Of a stretch of 64,000 nt of DNA, positions 50,737 to 58,694 are shown one piece after another. Each line of letters opens with the position of its first letter. The stretch's first letter is position 1. Source of the DNA: DAISWL01 sp036826375 (GTDB taxonomy: Bacteria; Patescibacteriota; Saccharimonadia; Saccharimonadales; HK-STAS-PATE-42); contig DAISWL010000001.1 of the NCBI GenBank assembly GCA_036826375.1, positions 62,001 to 126,000 of the forward strand, in the 5' to 3' direction. The notes below the pieces were generated by a model. It searched no databases and was not told the origin of the DNA. It was given only the letters and a program-made list of their open reading frames with translations. Position numbers and translations under genes: made by a program.

Positions 50737-51099
50737 TTATCTGCCCAGTAGCTTCCTAAGTTTTTTAATGCCCCTACTGGCGATACTAGTAGTGTGTTCA
50801 TCTTTATAGCGAACTAGTTGGCTCTTAAGTTTAGATTCTAAGATGTCAACGGCCGCAAACATGTTAATTGTAGAATCTTTAGCGGTGATTTGTTTTTCCG
50901 GCAAATGGAAGATGCCCTCCGCCTCAAATTTATTAGTTTTTTCTTGAGTATTCTCTCTTAAGTTCACATCTATGCTTAAAGATTCTTTCGCTGAACGCGG
51001 TATATAGCGAACCAGTTTCATCATCTTCTTATTTATGTAAGCTCTTAAATTATCACTGATTTCAAAGTGTTTAGTGGTAATGTTGATTCTATCTTTCAA
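50737..51099 (-). CDS. hpf: Ribosome hibernation promoting factor, short form
   Basis: About 120 residues. The beta-alpha-beta-beta-beta-alpha fold of HPF/YfiA: INITTKHFEISDNLRAYINKK, a LSIDVNLRENTQ strand, IFHLPEKQITAKDSTINMFAAVDILESKLKSQLVRYK. Binds the 30S A/P-site region and silences or dimerises ribosomes in slow growth. No C-terminal dimerisation domain. I chose the TTG at 51099 over an upstream TTG at 51114 because GGAAGGGGG lies directly before it. Confidence 0.9.
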   Translation of the reverse strand: MKDRINITTKHFEISDNLRAYINKKMMKLVRYIPRSAKESLSIDVNLRENTQEKTNKFEAEGIFHLPEKQITAKDSTINMFAAVDILESKLKSQLVRYKDEHTTSIASRGIKKLRKLLGR

Positions 51100-51159
51100 A
51101 GTTCCCCCTTCCAATTTAAGCTCTGTTAATTATAACACCAAAACCAGGTTCAAGAAAAA

Positions 51160-52404
51160 TTATATTTTCTCTCGCCCGCCCATATACAGTTTGAGGGCGC
51201 TAGGGATATTAATAGATCCATCTTCGTTTTGATGATTCTCTATAAAAGCAACTAAAGTTCTACTCAAAGATACCGCTGTTCCGTTTAGAGTATGCACAAA
51301 TTCCAAGGATCCGTTTTTACGTTTAAGTTTAATATTTAAGTTTCGTGCCTGAAAATCTGTACAGTTGGAACAACTGGTTAATTCTCTATATTCATTATCT
51401 ACCGGGCTCCAGTATTCTATGTCGTATTTTTTAAATGCCGGGGAACCTAAATCACCACTCGGAATATTAACTACACGATAAGGAATATTCATCTTCTGCC
51501 AAATTTCTTCTTCAATAGATTTTAGATATTCGTGAACTTCCAAACTCTTCTCTGGTAAAGAATACGCATACATTTCTAACTTATTGAACTGATGCACCCT
51601 GAATAGCCCCCTGGTGTGCTTGCCGTAAGTGCCTGCCTCTTTTCTGTAGCAAGGACTATAACCCGCATAAAAAACTGGGAGCTGATCTTCTTCAAAAGTG
51701 CTATCTGTATGCAAACCTGTTAGAGATACTTCTGCCGTGGCTATTAATGCTAAATCTTCTCCTTCTATAAAATATTCATCATTTTGAGAATCCGAACGAG
51801 GAGCGAAACCAGTACCCATAGCTGTTTTTTGGTTAACCATATGCGGTACAGTTACAAATATAAATCCCTTTTCAACAATTAAGTTTAATGCAAATTGATA
51901 GATTGCATTTTCCAGAAGTGCTAGATCTCCCTTTAGGTAATAGAACTTACTGCCCGCTACCTTGGCGCCGCTGGAAAAATCCACCCAATCTTTAGATTCA
52001 GCTAAATCCAAGTGATCCTTAGCCTTATCTTTTTTCGTTCCAAAAGAACTGATTACCACGCCCTCGCCTTCTTTGCCAATCGGTACGTCCTCAGCCATAA
52101 GATTAGGGGCTCTGTGCATTAAGCTTAATAGCTCTTCTTCCAGTGGTTTAAGTTCGGTCTCTAGAGCAGCGATTTGATCTTTAAGCTTTTTACCTTGTTC
52201 AATAACCTCTGGAGATGGCTTCCCGCCCTTCATCTTTTCAGAATTTTCATTTCGCTTTTGGCGGAAAGTATCTAATTGTTGCTTAAGTTTAAGAACCTGT
52301 CCATCAATGGCTAGTAATTCATCAACATCAACTTTAATGTTTTTATTTTTTGCTGCAGCTTTCACTACTTCCGGATTCTGACGAATAAAATTTATATCCA
52401 ACAT
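51160..52404 (-). CDS. serS: Seryl-tRNA synthetase
   Basis: 414 residues. N-terminal tRNA-binding coiled coil (about 30-100), class II motif 2 (YRKEAGTYGKHTRGLFRVHQF) and motif 3 (TLNGTAVSLSRTLVAFIE), with TSCSNCTDFQARN for the serine pocket. Promoter is a -10/octamer composite at 52504-52517; the 5' leader is about 100 bases. It contains a short GTG frame with a single Ser codon, which I do not regard as a serine leader. Confidence 0.95.
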   Translation of the reverse strand: MLDINFIRQNPEVVKAAAKNKNIKVDVDELLAIDGQVLKLKQQLDTFRQKRNENSEKMKGGKPSPEVIEQGKKLKDQIAALETELKPLEEELLSLMHRAPNLMAEDVPIGKEGEGVVISSFGTKKDKAKDHLDLAESKDWVDFSSGAKVAGSKFYYLKGDLALLENAIYQFALNLIVEKGFIFVTVPHMVNQKTAMGTGFAPRSDSQNDEYFIEGEDLALIATAEVSLTGLHTDSTFEEDQLPVFYAGYSPCYRKEAGTYGKHTRGLFRVHQFNKLEMYAYSLPEKSLEVHEYLKSIEEEIWQKMNIPYRVVNIPSGDLGSPAFKKYDIEYWSPVDNEYRELTSCSNCTDFQARNLNIKLKRKNGSLEFVHTLNGTAVSLSRTLVAFIENHQNEDGSINIPSALKLYMGGREKI

Positions 52405-52503
52405 ATCTAATTACTTATCCTTATTTAAATTTAAACTTATTTAGATGCCCCCGCTGGAACCCTAGCAAGCTGATCTTACTAACGGCTTATGACCCAAATT
52501 CAC

Positions 52504-52517
52504 TAAACTTAATTATA
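52504..52517 (-). promoter_or_regulatory. serS promoter: -10 box directly joined to octamer
   Basis: TATAAT (52512-52517) followed without gap by TAAGTTTA (52504-52511) on the minus strand, about 100 bp upstream of serS. Confidence 0.55.
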
Positions 52518-52551
52518 CCAGAATAGCGTGAACTGAGTGTTGAGTTTAGGC

Positions 52552-53124
52552 TCAAGATTCATCATGCTTAAGTTGAGATTTCCACGCCAAGCTCCATAAC
52601 AAAATGCTGATTCCCGCAGAAACAGATGAAAAAATGATTCCAAATACAACCAGCAAATCTTCGCCATTTTTATCAACAAAGCTATTCGCACTGTCCAACA
52701 ACTGCCTTTCCTCTGTGGAAATCTGATCATCTCGCATGCTCTCACTAATCCCCTTTTTGAGCTCCGTTACAAAAGTAGCTTTACTGAACGTGATATTGGC
52801 TATTGAAAGAAATAAACTTAATGATATCGCCAATAACTTTACTATGAGCCCAATCTTTTTTTTCATAAATAGTAAAATCAGAGCTACCAAACCCATGATA
52901 CTGATTGGTATTGATACTAACGCTAATATTCCTTCTGTAGATTTCCCATCGTTGAATGATACTACAGCGGAGAATACGGAAGAAAATAAACCGAAAAAAC
53001 TAAAAAATGCACCAATGGAACTGAAGATTAACATAATTAAGAACAATGTTGAGTATCGGGATTTTGGCATCCGACCAACTGTCATTGGTGGTACTTGTTG
53101 CGATTGATTATTGTTTTGCTTCAC
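52552..53124 (-). CDS. Unrecognised membrane protein with four helices
   Basis: 190 residues. A Gln/Pro-rich cytoplasmic start (about 20 residues), hydrophobic helices at about 25-48, 62-85, 88-108 and 158-180, and an acidic soluble loop (about 120-152) between the last two. No family recognised; layout resembles small DUF4064-like envelope proteins, but the likeness is weak. GTG start behind GGGAG. Monocistronic. It contains a few octamers. Confidence 0.6.
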   Translation of the reverse strand: MKQNNNQSQQVPPMTVGRMPKSRYSTLFLIMLIFSSIGAFFSFFGLFSSVFSAVVSFNDGKSTEGILALVSIPISIMGLVALILLFMKKKIGLIVKLLAISLSLFLSIANITFSKATFVTELKKGISESMRDDQISTEERQLLDSANSFVDKNGEDLLVVFGIIFSSVSAGISILLWSLAWKSQLKHDES

Positions 53125-53172
53125 TTTGTAATTCTCCCAATTATTTCATTAAACTATAAGGTTCTAATTCTA

Positions 53173-53937
53173 TCACTCTTTAGATTGAGATTTCAAATAC
53201 GCCATCGTCAACTGTAACCTATTATAAACGTAATCACAATATTCGCATTCATCGCTATTTTTTGGCATCTCAGTTTGGTTTAAACAAGCCTTAAGCTTAA
53301 CAATAACTTCATCTATCCAATCATCTGAGCCGGTGTAGCTGATTACCTTAGTTCTGAATTCTACTTTGTCGTAGAACCCATCTTTATCTTCAATTCCGTT
53401 AGTGTACACAAAATAACCCGTGTTAGAGATGTTAAGGCCAATTTTTCTGAGCAAATATTGGTAGATTTCCATCTGCCGTTTATACACAATCTGCCAAGGA
53501 GCGTCCAGATCTACCTCCTTTTTTTTGGCGGTGGCTTTGTAATCTACAACTATAACTTCGCCGGAATTAGCATCCACCCATAAATCATCAACTGCGCCAA
53601 ACAAAATAAGATTGTTGGCTTCATCGTGATATTCAATTCCTACAAAATTCTCTCGCCAATCATTAAGTTTAGGGTGTTGGTATGGCACTGCATCAATTTT
53701 GTATTCAAGCATTAATGGATGTGACTCCCCTTTTTTGCGATATTGATCGAACTCATTTTTAAGCAAAGAATCTACGGCCTTGTTGATTTGAAACGGCGGT
53801 GTTGAAGGGCGCTTAATCCCCTTTACGGTTTCCAGCCAGAAACAGCGTGGACACTGCACGAATAAATCAATTTTAGAACGGCTGATCCTAAACGGCCGAT
53901 CACTGTTTTTATTATAAATCCCTCTGTATCCCAACAT
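53173..53937 (-). CDS. PD-(D/E)xK nuclease, Cas4/RecB-like, with four-cysteine cluster
   Basis: About 254 residues. RISRSKIDLFVQCPRCFWL near the N-terminus (CxxC), nuclease core with FGAVDDLWVD and VIVVDYKATAKK (catalytic Asp and Lys), and a C-terminal ECEYCDYVYNR (CxxC). This is the arrangement of iron-sulfur nucleases such as Cas4 and the AddB/RecB-type family. No cas genes or CRISPR are near, so a repair role is likelier. I chose the ATG at 53937, 8 bp after TATACT, as a leaderless start. Confidence 0.82.
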   Translation of the reverse strand: MLGYRGIYNKNSDRPFRISRSKIDLFVQCPRCFWLETVKGIKRPSTPPFQINKAVDSLLKNEFDQYRKKGESHPLMLEYKIDAVPYQHPKLNDWRENFVGIEYHDEANNLILFGAVDDLWVDANSGEVIVVDYKATAKKKEVDLDAPWQIVYKRQMEIYQYLLRKIGLNISNTGYFVYTNGIEDKDGFYDKVEFRTKVISYTGSDDWIDEVIVKLKACLNQTEMPKNSDECEYCDYVYNRLQLTMAYLKSQSKE

Positions 53938-54027
53938 TACTATCAAGTATAGAGTATTTAGCATGTAGCACAAAATATAATCATATAGAAACCATGTTAA
54001 ACTTAAAACTAGAAACTAAGCCAAATT

Positions 54028-54507
54028 ATGAAAAAGAATAAACTCGAACAACAATTTAAAGTTAAGTTTAGCTTTTTAAGTTTTATTATTATTTTTACAG
54101 TGCTAATCCCGCTAGATTTATACCGTTTTTACCTCCGTGATCATCTACCAATTATGAAACCGATTTTTAATTCTTGGGGAAATATTTTCGATAGCGTACT
54201 TGTTGGGTTTATTCTGACTCTGATTACAACCCTGTTAATTTCTATTAAGTTTAAGGATAAATCAACTTTGAACTTAAGCTTAATTTTGAGTTCTATTTTT
54301 TTTGTTGCTCTTGCTAACTTTTTTTCGGAAACTGGGCTTGGCCAAAGTTTTCTAGTTCACAATGTCGGATCTTATTTAAAGAATGTTGGTGATATTACAG
54401 ATTTCATTCTGCCCCTGATTGTAGCTCCTCCTCTGATTCTGCAGATTGTTAAACTTAAGGTGGTGGAGCCTGAATCTGAGTTGGAATTTGAATTGAATAA
54501 AGATTAA
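54028..54507 (+). CDS. Unrecognised membrane protein
   Basis: 159 residues with four hydrophobic helices (about 15-33, 50-72, 78-98, 118-142) and a short acidic tail (EPESELEFELNKD). No family recognised. The start has no ribosome site, consistent with leaderless messages elsewhere here. It is divergent from the nuclease gene at 53937. Several in-gene octamers (54062, 54246, 54273, 54450). Confidence 0.6.
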   Translation: MKKNKLEQQFKVKFSFLSFIIIFTVLIPLDLYRFYLRDHLPIMKPIFNSWGNIFDSVLVGFILTLITTLLISIKFKDKSTLNLSLILSSIFFVALANFFSETGLGQSFLVHNVGSYLKNVGDITDFILPLIVAPPLILQIVKLKVVEPESELEFELNKD

Positions 54508-54524
54508 GTATTATTTTATAAAGC

Positions 54525-54553
54525 TTGACATTAAGCTTAAGTTTTGATACTAT
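54525..54553 (+). promoter_or_regulatory. Consensus promoter of the gene at 54566
   Basis: -35 TTGACA (54525-54530), 17-bp spacer that contains an octamer (TAAGCTTA), -10 TACTAT (54548-54553). ATG 12 bp later without a ribosome site. Confidence 0.7.
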
Positions 54554-54565
54554 TGTAGCAGAATC

Positions 54566-54940
54566 ATGAAAAATAAAACAAAAACTAAAAAATTAGATTC
54601 AAGTTTTCAGATTCAACCTCAAATAGTCGCTCAGGTTGTTATCTCTGATGTTAAAAGAATATCTGTTATTGCTTTTAACAAACTCAGAGCTACCGACCTG
54701 GGTGCATCCTTTCTTAGCCTTCATTTTATAATCAAAAGTGCTAACTGGATCGATCAATCTTATACCAGTAATTTTTCTAAAACCTCCAGTTATAACCTAC
54801 TTTGGTTTTTGATTTATACTTATTTAGTAGGGATTTTAAATCAAACCTGGATGATATTTATCCCCTTATCAACTAACTTAAGCTTAGTTTGCGTAGAATA
54901 CGTTTTAAGTTTAAGAAGAAGAACAAAAAATATAAGCTAG
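54566..54940 (+). CDS. Unrecognised small protein with C-terminal membrane segment
   Basis: 124 residues, no family recognised. A basic N-terminus (KNKTKTKKLDSS), a polar middle and a hydrophobic stretch (about 70-108) followed by a basic end (SLRRRTKNIS). A good promoter upstream and a strong terminator downstream (54950-54979) show that it is a real single-gene unit. Confidence 0.6.
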   Translation: MKNKTKTKKLDSSFQIQPQIVAQVVISDVKRISVIAFNKLRATDLGASFLSLHFIIKSANWIDQSYTSNFSKTSSYNLLWFLIYTYLVGILNQTWMIFIPLSTNLSLVCVEYVLSLRRRTKNIS

Positions 54941-54949
54941 GCCTTTAAT

Positions 54950-54979
54950 AAGTATTCTTCCGCCAGGAAGAATACTTTT
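54950..54979 (+). terminator. Strong intrinsic terminator
   Basis: AAGTATTCTTCC-GCCA-GGAAGAATACTT with TTTT following: an 11- to 12-bp perfect stem directly after the gene at 54566. Confidence 0.85.
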
Positions 54980-54989
54980 GCAAAACCTT

Positions 54990-55117
54990 CTTAGAAGGAC
55001 GGCCGAGACTTTCCGCCCTTCTCTATACCCTCACCAAGGGAACATAAAAACAGTAATGCGGAATTGAGGCCAGTGGTTTTTTTGGTTACTAATTTGATCC
55101 ATAAACAAAAAAATAAC
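54990..55117. repeat. Dispersed about 125-bp repeat, copy 2
   Basis: Matches 36722-36844 at both ends (CTTAGAAGGACGGCCGAGAC; GTAATGCGGAATTGAGGCCA; terminal AT-rich palindrome), with a divergent middle of about 30 bases. Lies at the 3' side of the RNA methyltransferase gene. Confidence 0.85.
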
Positions 55118-55196
55118 AGCTTCCAGTGTGTAATTCATTGTTAATAATAACTAATTAGATCCCGAAATGAATTCGGGATGGACTGCAAATACTAAT

Positions 55197-56513
55197 TCAA
55201 GTCTCCAGCACCACTAAACTTTCAATATGCGGAGTTCTTGGGAAAAAGTTGAACATCACCGGCCCATGCTTGATTTTATAACCAGCCTCAACCATAAGTT
55301 TAATATCTCTGGCCTGAGTTGCCGGGTTACAACTTAAATAAACAACTTTTTTAGGCTTAACTTCGCAAATTTTAGCCGTTAAGTTTTTATGTAATCCCGC
55401 TCTGGGTGGATCTAATATTAGGTTTATATCTTTTAAGATATGTTCCAGAGCTTCTTCACTGCTATTTGTTATCACATCTGTGGTGTTTTCACTTCTTTCT
55501 GAGCTGTTAAGTTTTGCGAATTTAGTGTTAAAATCATCAATTTCTATTAAACTTAATTTTTGATTTACCTCTGCCAAACTTATTCCGATACTACCAACTC
55601 CGCTGAACATATCTACCAACGGGAGGCTATAATCTATAAAAGTTGATATTAAACTTAAAGATTTTTGGTAAGCGTTGATGTTACCCTGAAAAAAGCTGAG
55701 CGACGAATACTTAAACTTAATGCCACTTATTTCATCTTCAAGAACTGTTGAGCCGTAGCTTGTTATAAGCTTAGTTGGTACTGAAGCTGGGCTTTTAGGC
55801 TCAGAAAAATAGATTTCAATCCCCCACTGATAATTTTGAATTAGTTGCTTAAGTTTAGTGATTAATTCTTCAGCTTGGAAGTTTTCATCCTTAACAAATA
55901 AGGCAGATGAAACTGAACCAGAATTGGAACAACGGATGATCACACTTTTGAGCTGCCTGCCTTCAGATTTAATACTATTTAAAGCCGTTATTAAGCTCGA
56001 GCTGAAATCATTGATTGGTTTTTGAGCCAGAGCTGAACCTGAAACCACAATTTTCTGATTAGTGCCCCGCTTCCTTAAACTTAAGTTGAGGCCGTCATCA
56101 TCTGCCCAAAAACAATATTCCATTTTATTACGATAATTGAAGAATTGTTCTGTTTGAAATCCTAAAGAAGCCTTAATTTTGATTCCCTCTCGCTCGAATT
56201 GCTCTTGAAGAATGTTAAGCTTAGCTGTGTCCTCTAGCTCGGGTGCTAAAATCTGCCAGGGTGATGTTGAAAGGTACTCGGGCTCACTGGGCTGGATTCT
56301 GCTTTCTGATGGTTCTATAACTTCTGCTACCACGCCCTCGGCGTAATCTTTTTTACGCTTTGTAAGTTGAACCGTTGCTAGCTCGCCGGGCAGAATACCC
56401 CAAATAAAAACTGGTTTGCCATCTTCATTATGAGCCATAACTTGCCCACCACCAACAAACTTTTCGCCCTTAAGCTTAATAATTGGCAGGTTCTTATTTC
56501 TATTTCTTCTCAT
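55197..56513 (-). CDS. RNA (uracil-5-)methyltransferase, RlmD/TrmA family, without Fe-S ligands
   Basis: 438 residues. N-terminal TRAM domain (FVGGGQVMAHNEDGKP), SAM site VDMFSGVGSIGISLAE, LILDPPRAGLH and catalytic cysteine in VYLSCNPATQARDI. Makes 5-methyluridine in rRNA or tRNA. The iron-sulfur cysteines expected after the TRAM domain in RlmD are absent: the segment reads LSTSPWQILAP. So the target and the need for a cluster differ from E. coli RlmD. Many octamers. Confidence 0.88.
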   Translation of the reverse strand: MRRNRNKNLPIIKLKGEKFVGGGQVMAHNEDGKPVFIWGILPGELATVQLTKRKKDYAEGVVAEVIEPSESRIQPSEPEYLSTSPWQILAPELEDTAKLNILQEQFEREGIKIKASLGFQTEQFFNYRNKMEYCFWADDDGLNLSLRKRGTNQKIVVSGSALAQKPINDFSSSLITALNSIKSEGRQLKSVIIRCSNSGSVSSALFVKDENFQAEELITKLKQLIQNYQWGIEIYFSEPKSPASVPTKLITSYGSTVLEDEISGIKFKYSSLSFFQGNINAYQKSLSLISTFIDYSLPLVDMFSGVGSIGISLAEVNQKLSLIEIDDFNTKFAKLNSSERSENTTDVITNSSEEALEHILKDINLILDPPRAGLHKNLTAKICEVKPKKVVYLSCNPATQARDIKLMVEAGYKIKHGPVMFNFFPRTPHIESLVVLET

Positions 56514-56552
56514 GAATTAAGATTAATTGTAGCATGGTTAAGGCTCGGGCTA

Positions 56553-58394
56553 TTACTTATTTTTTGATTTAGATTTTAGCTTTTTGGCTGAATTTTTATT
56601 CGGCTGAGGGGTTGATTCCTCTTTTGGTTTGGAATGAATTATTTTTTCCTCAGCAATTTCAACAAGCTTATGGTTAAGAGCTATTACCCCAATTGCATGA
56701 TGACGCTTAACTTGAATTTCTTCGGCGATGTCATCTTGAATAAACTTAATATGACGTTTTTTATGAGCTTCGAAGCTCCTTTTGCTTAAGCCGTTTTTCT
56801 GTAAAAATTCAGCCACCTTACGGCCCCCAATTGAATGAGGCATCATCACATAATTAACGCCTTTGTCGTACAGTTCTTGAGCGTGCTGAGGAGTATCGGC
56901 GTTGGCGACGATGATTGTATCTTTTTCGGTTCTAGCCTCTAGTAGATCTATTAAGTTTGATACCGGCTCAAATTCTGTAATGGTAGAAACTATTAGTTTA
57001 GCCTCTGAGATATCAATCTCATCTAGCAAATCAACTTGAGTGACATCTCCGTAAACGTAGGGTATGTTTTTACGATCCAGCTCATCTATAACTTCTGGGT
57101 CGTAATCTATTACTAAAGCCTTAAGTTTAATATCTTTTAAGGCCTTGATGAACTCTCGCCCGCCCTTACGATAACCAATAATTACCGCATCAAATTCAGA
57201 TTGATAAGCTTGTTCAAATTTGACCTTTCTTCTTTCAAATAAACTGAGGTGAGATTCAAATAATTTATACAAAAAGTCATCATAGCTGATCAAATAAGTT
57301 GATACCGTTATCGTAATCACTGCCACCATAGTTACCAGAGTTAGTACATCTTTATGCACCAACCCGCTTTCGCTAGCCAACACCATCATAATTAATGAAA
57401 ATTCACTAATTTGAGTATGGGTGATTCCGGCTTTGAAGCTAGTTTTTTTAGTGTAGCCAAACAATCCAACAATAGTGGTTACTATTAAAGGTTTAAAGAT
57501 TATCACCGCCGCCGATACAAGAACCGCAGGCAATAGAATTGAGCCCACCGAGCCGAGTTCTAGCTCCGCCCCTAAGCTTATGAAGAATACTATCAAGAAG
57601 AAATCTCTAAGTGGTCGCATTTTAGATGCTATCTCACTTGAATAAATCATATCCGCCAGAGCTACCCCCGAAAAGAGAGCTCCCACTTCTAAAGAAAAGC
57701 CTATTTTATTAAACAGTGTTGCTATGCCAAATGCCCACGCCAGAGAAAATAGGAACAATAGTTCATGAGATTGGCTTAACATAGTGGTCATCTTACTTAA
57801 AACAAACCTAGAAAAAGCCATAATTAAAGCAATCAGAGCTATCCCTTTTACCAATAGAATAATTAAGCTTAAAGGGCTGAAGCCTCCCCTGGAGCTAGCG
57901 GCTATAAAAACTAAAGCTATCGTTGCTAAAATATCTTGAAAAATTAAGATACCTATCGTCAGTTTGCCATGAAGCTGATTTTGCTCTTTATTATCACTAA
58001 GTAATTTTAAGATGATAATCGTGCTACTAAATGAAAGCGATATGGCCAGCAAAATAGCCTCGCCAGTGCCCACGCCTACTAAACTTAATAACAGGGTAGC
58101 CAGCAGTGTTGAAAACACTACTTGGATTGCGCCAACAATAGTTGCGGTTTTGCCTACCTCTTTTACTACTGACGGGCTTAAGCCTAGTCCCACAGTAAAC
58201 AAAAGTAGTGCAATGCCAAACTTAGACATGATGTTTATAATTTCAGATTCATGCACCACACCTAGCACAGCCGGGCCAATGACTATCCCCGTTAGAATAT
58301 AACTTATTATTATCGGCTGCTTCATGGTTCTAGCCATAACAGCGAAACCGGCACTAATCGCAAGCAAGATGCTAATCTGTGTGAATATATCCAT
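56553..58394 (-). CDS. CPA2-type monovalent cation:proton antiporter with RCK (TrkA-N) domain
   Basis: 613 residues. About twelve to thirteen membrane helices of the Kef/CPA2 fold (GLGLSPSVVKEVG, ILLAISLSFSSTIIILKLL, LFQ-like IGILIFQDILATIAL) and a cytoplasmic RCK/TrkA-N domain (about 400-530) with IIGYRKGGREFI as the nucleotide-binding loop. A lysine-rich tail ends the chain. Probably K+ or Na+/H+ exchange gated by NAD(H). Monocistronic; divergent from the aromatic leader. Confidence 0.92.
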   Translation of the reverse strand: MDIFTQISILLAISAGFAVMARTMKQPIIISYILTGIVIGPAVLGVVHESEIINIMSKFGIALLLFTVGLGLSPSVVKEVGKTATIVGAIQVVFSTLLATLLLSLVGVGTGEAILLAISLSFSSTIIILKLLSDNKEQNQLHGKLTIGILIFQDILATIALVFIAASSRGGFSPLSLIILLVKGIALIALIMAFSRFVLSKMTTMLSQSHELLFLFSLAWAFGIATLFNKIGFSLEVGALFSGVALADMIYSSEIASKMRPLRDFFLIVFFISLGAELELGSVGSILLPAVLVSAAVIIFKPLIVTTIVGLFGYTKKTSFKAGITHTQISEFSLIMMVLASESGLVHKDVLTLVTMVAVITITVSTYLISYDDFLYKLFESHLSLFERRKVKFEQAYQSEFDAVIIGYRKGGREFIKALKDIKLKALVIDYDPEVIDELDRKNIPYVYGDVTQVDLLDEIDISEAKLIVSTITEFEPVSNLIDLLEARTEKDTIIVANADTPQHAQELYDKGVNYVMMPHSIGGRKVAEFLQKNGLSKRSFEAHKKRHIKFIQDDIAEEIQVKRHHAIGVIALNHKLVEIAEEKIIHSKPKEESTPQPNKNSAKKLKSKSKNK

Positions 58395-58507
58395 AATTAT
58401 TTTAGATTTTTATTTTTAGTGTTTTATTTCATCTTGCCTTTGCTGATTATATAATAACCTGAGCTTAAGCTTAATGTCAAAGCATATTATATAATTATTC
58501 TAAAAAT

Positions 58508-58536
58508 TTGCAAATTAGATTGCACTGTGCTACAAT
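58508..58536 (+). promoter_or_regulatory. Promoter of the aromatic leader and tyrA-trpS cluster
   Basis: -35 TTGCAA (58508-58513), 17-bp spacer, -10 TACAAT (58531-58536). The predicted start is at about 58543, one base before the leader ATG, so the RNA is leaderless. Confidence 0.75.
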
Positions 58537-58543
58537 TTTAAAG

Positions 58544-58606
58544 ATGAAAAATTTCGCAAACAACCAATACTGGTATTCTACTTGGCTAAGGGCAAGTGGA
58601 GTTTAG
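58544..58606 (+). CDS. Aromatic (Trp/Tyr) leader peptide
   Basis: 20 codons: MKNFANNQYWYSTWLRASGV. Phe4, Tyr9, Trp10, Tyr11 and Trp14 are concentrated before the regulatory stem, as in trp and phe leaders of enterobacteria. The ATG is about one base from the predicted transcription start. Codons 16-19 (AGG GCA AGT GGA) contain GGCAAGTGG, which can pair with the loop of the following terminator. It is followed by a racemase, tyrA, an unknown gene and trpS. Start (MK-x-F-x-N) and end (SGV) resemble the proline leader at 8876. Confidence 0.8.
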   Translation: MKNFANNQYWYSTWLRASGV

Positions 58607-58667
58607 TTTGCACTAAAAATAGAAAAATAAGATTTTCAGCCTCCGCCACTTGCCGCGGAGGTTTTTT
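58591..58667 (+). promoter_or_regulatory. Transcription attenuator: antiterminator and terminator alternatives
   Basis: Terminator: CCTCCGC (58640-58646), loop, GCGGAGG (58655-58661), then six T (58662-58667). Antiterminator: GGCAAGTGG (58591-58599, inside the leader ORF) is exactly complementary to CCACTTGCC (58646-58654), the terminator loop and edge. A small hairpin TTTAGT-TTGC-ACTAAA (58602-58617) lies between. A ribosome stalled at the Tyr-Trp-Tyr codons would leave GGCAAGTGG free to pair and break the terminator. One that reaches the stop would cover it and let transcription end. Confidence 0.78.
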
Positions 58668-58694
58668 GTTATTAAGAATTAAAGGAGAATTATT

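Noticed and set aside
52405..52517. Serine leader peptide or T-box ahead of serS
   Set aside because: The only promoter-proximal frame (GTG) has one Ser codon, and there is no specifier loop, T-box sequence or U-run terminator.
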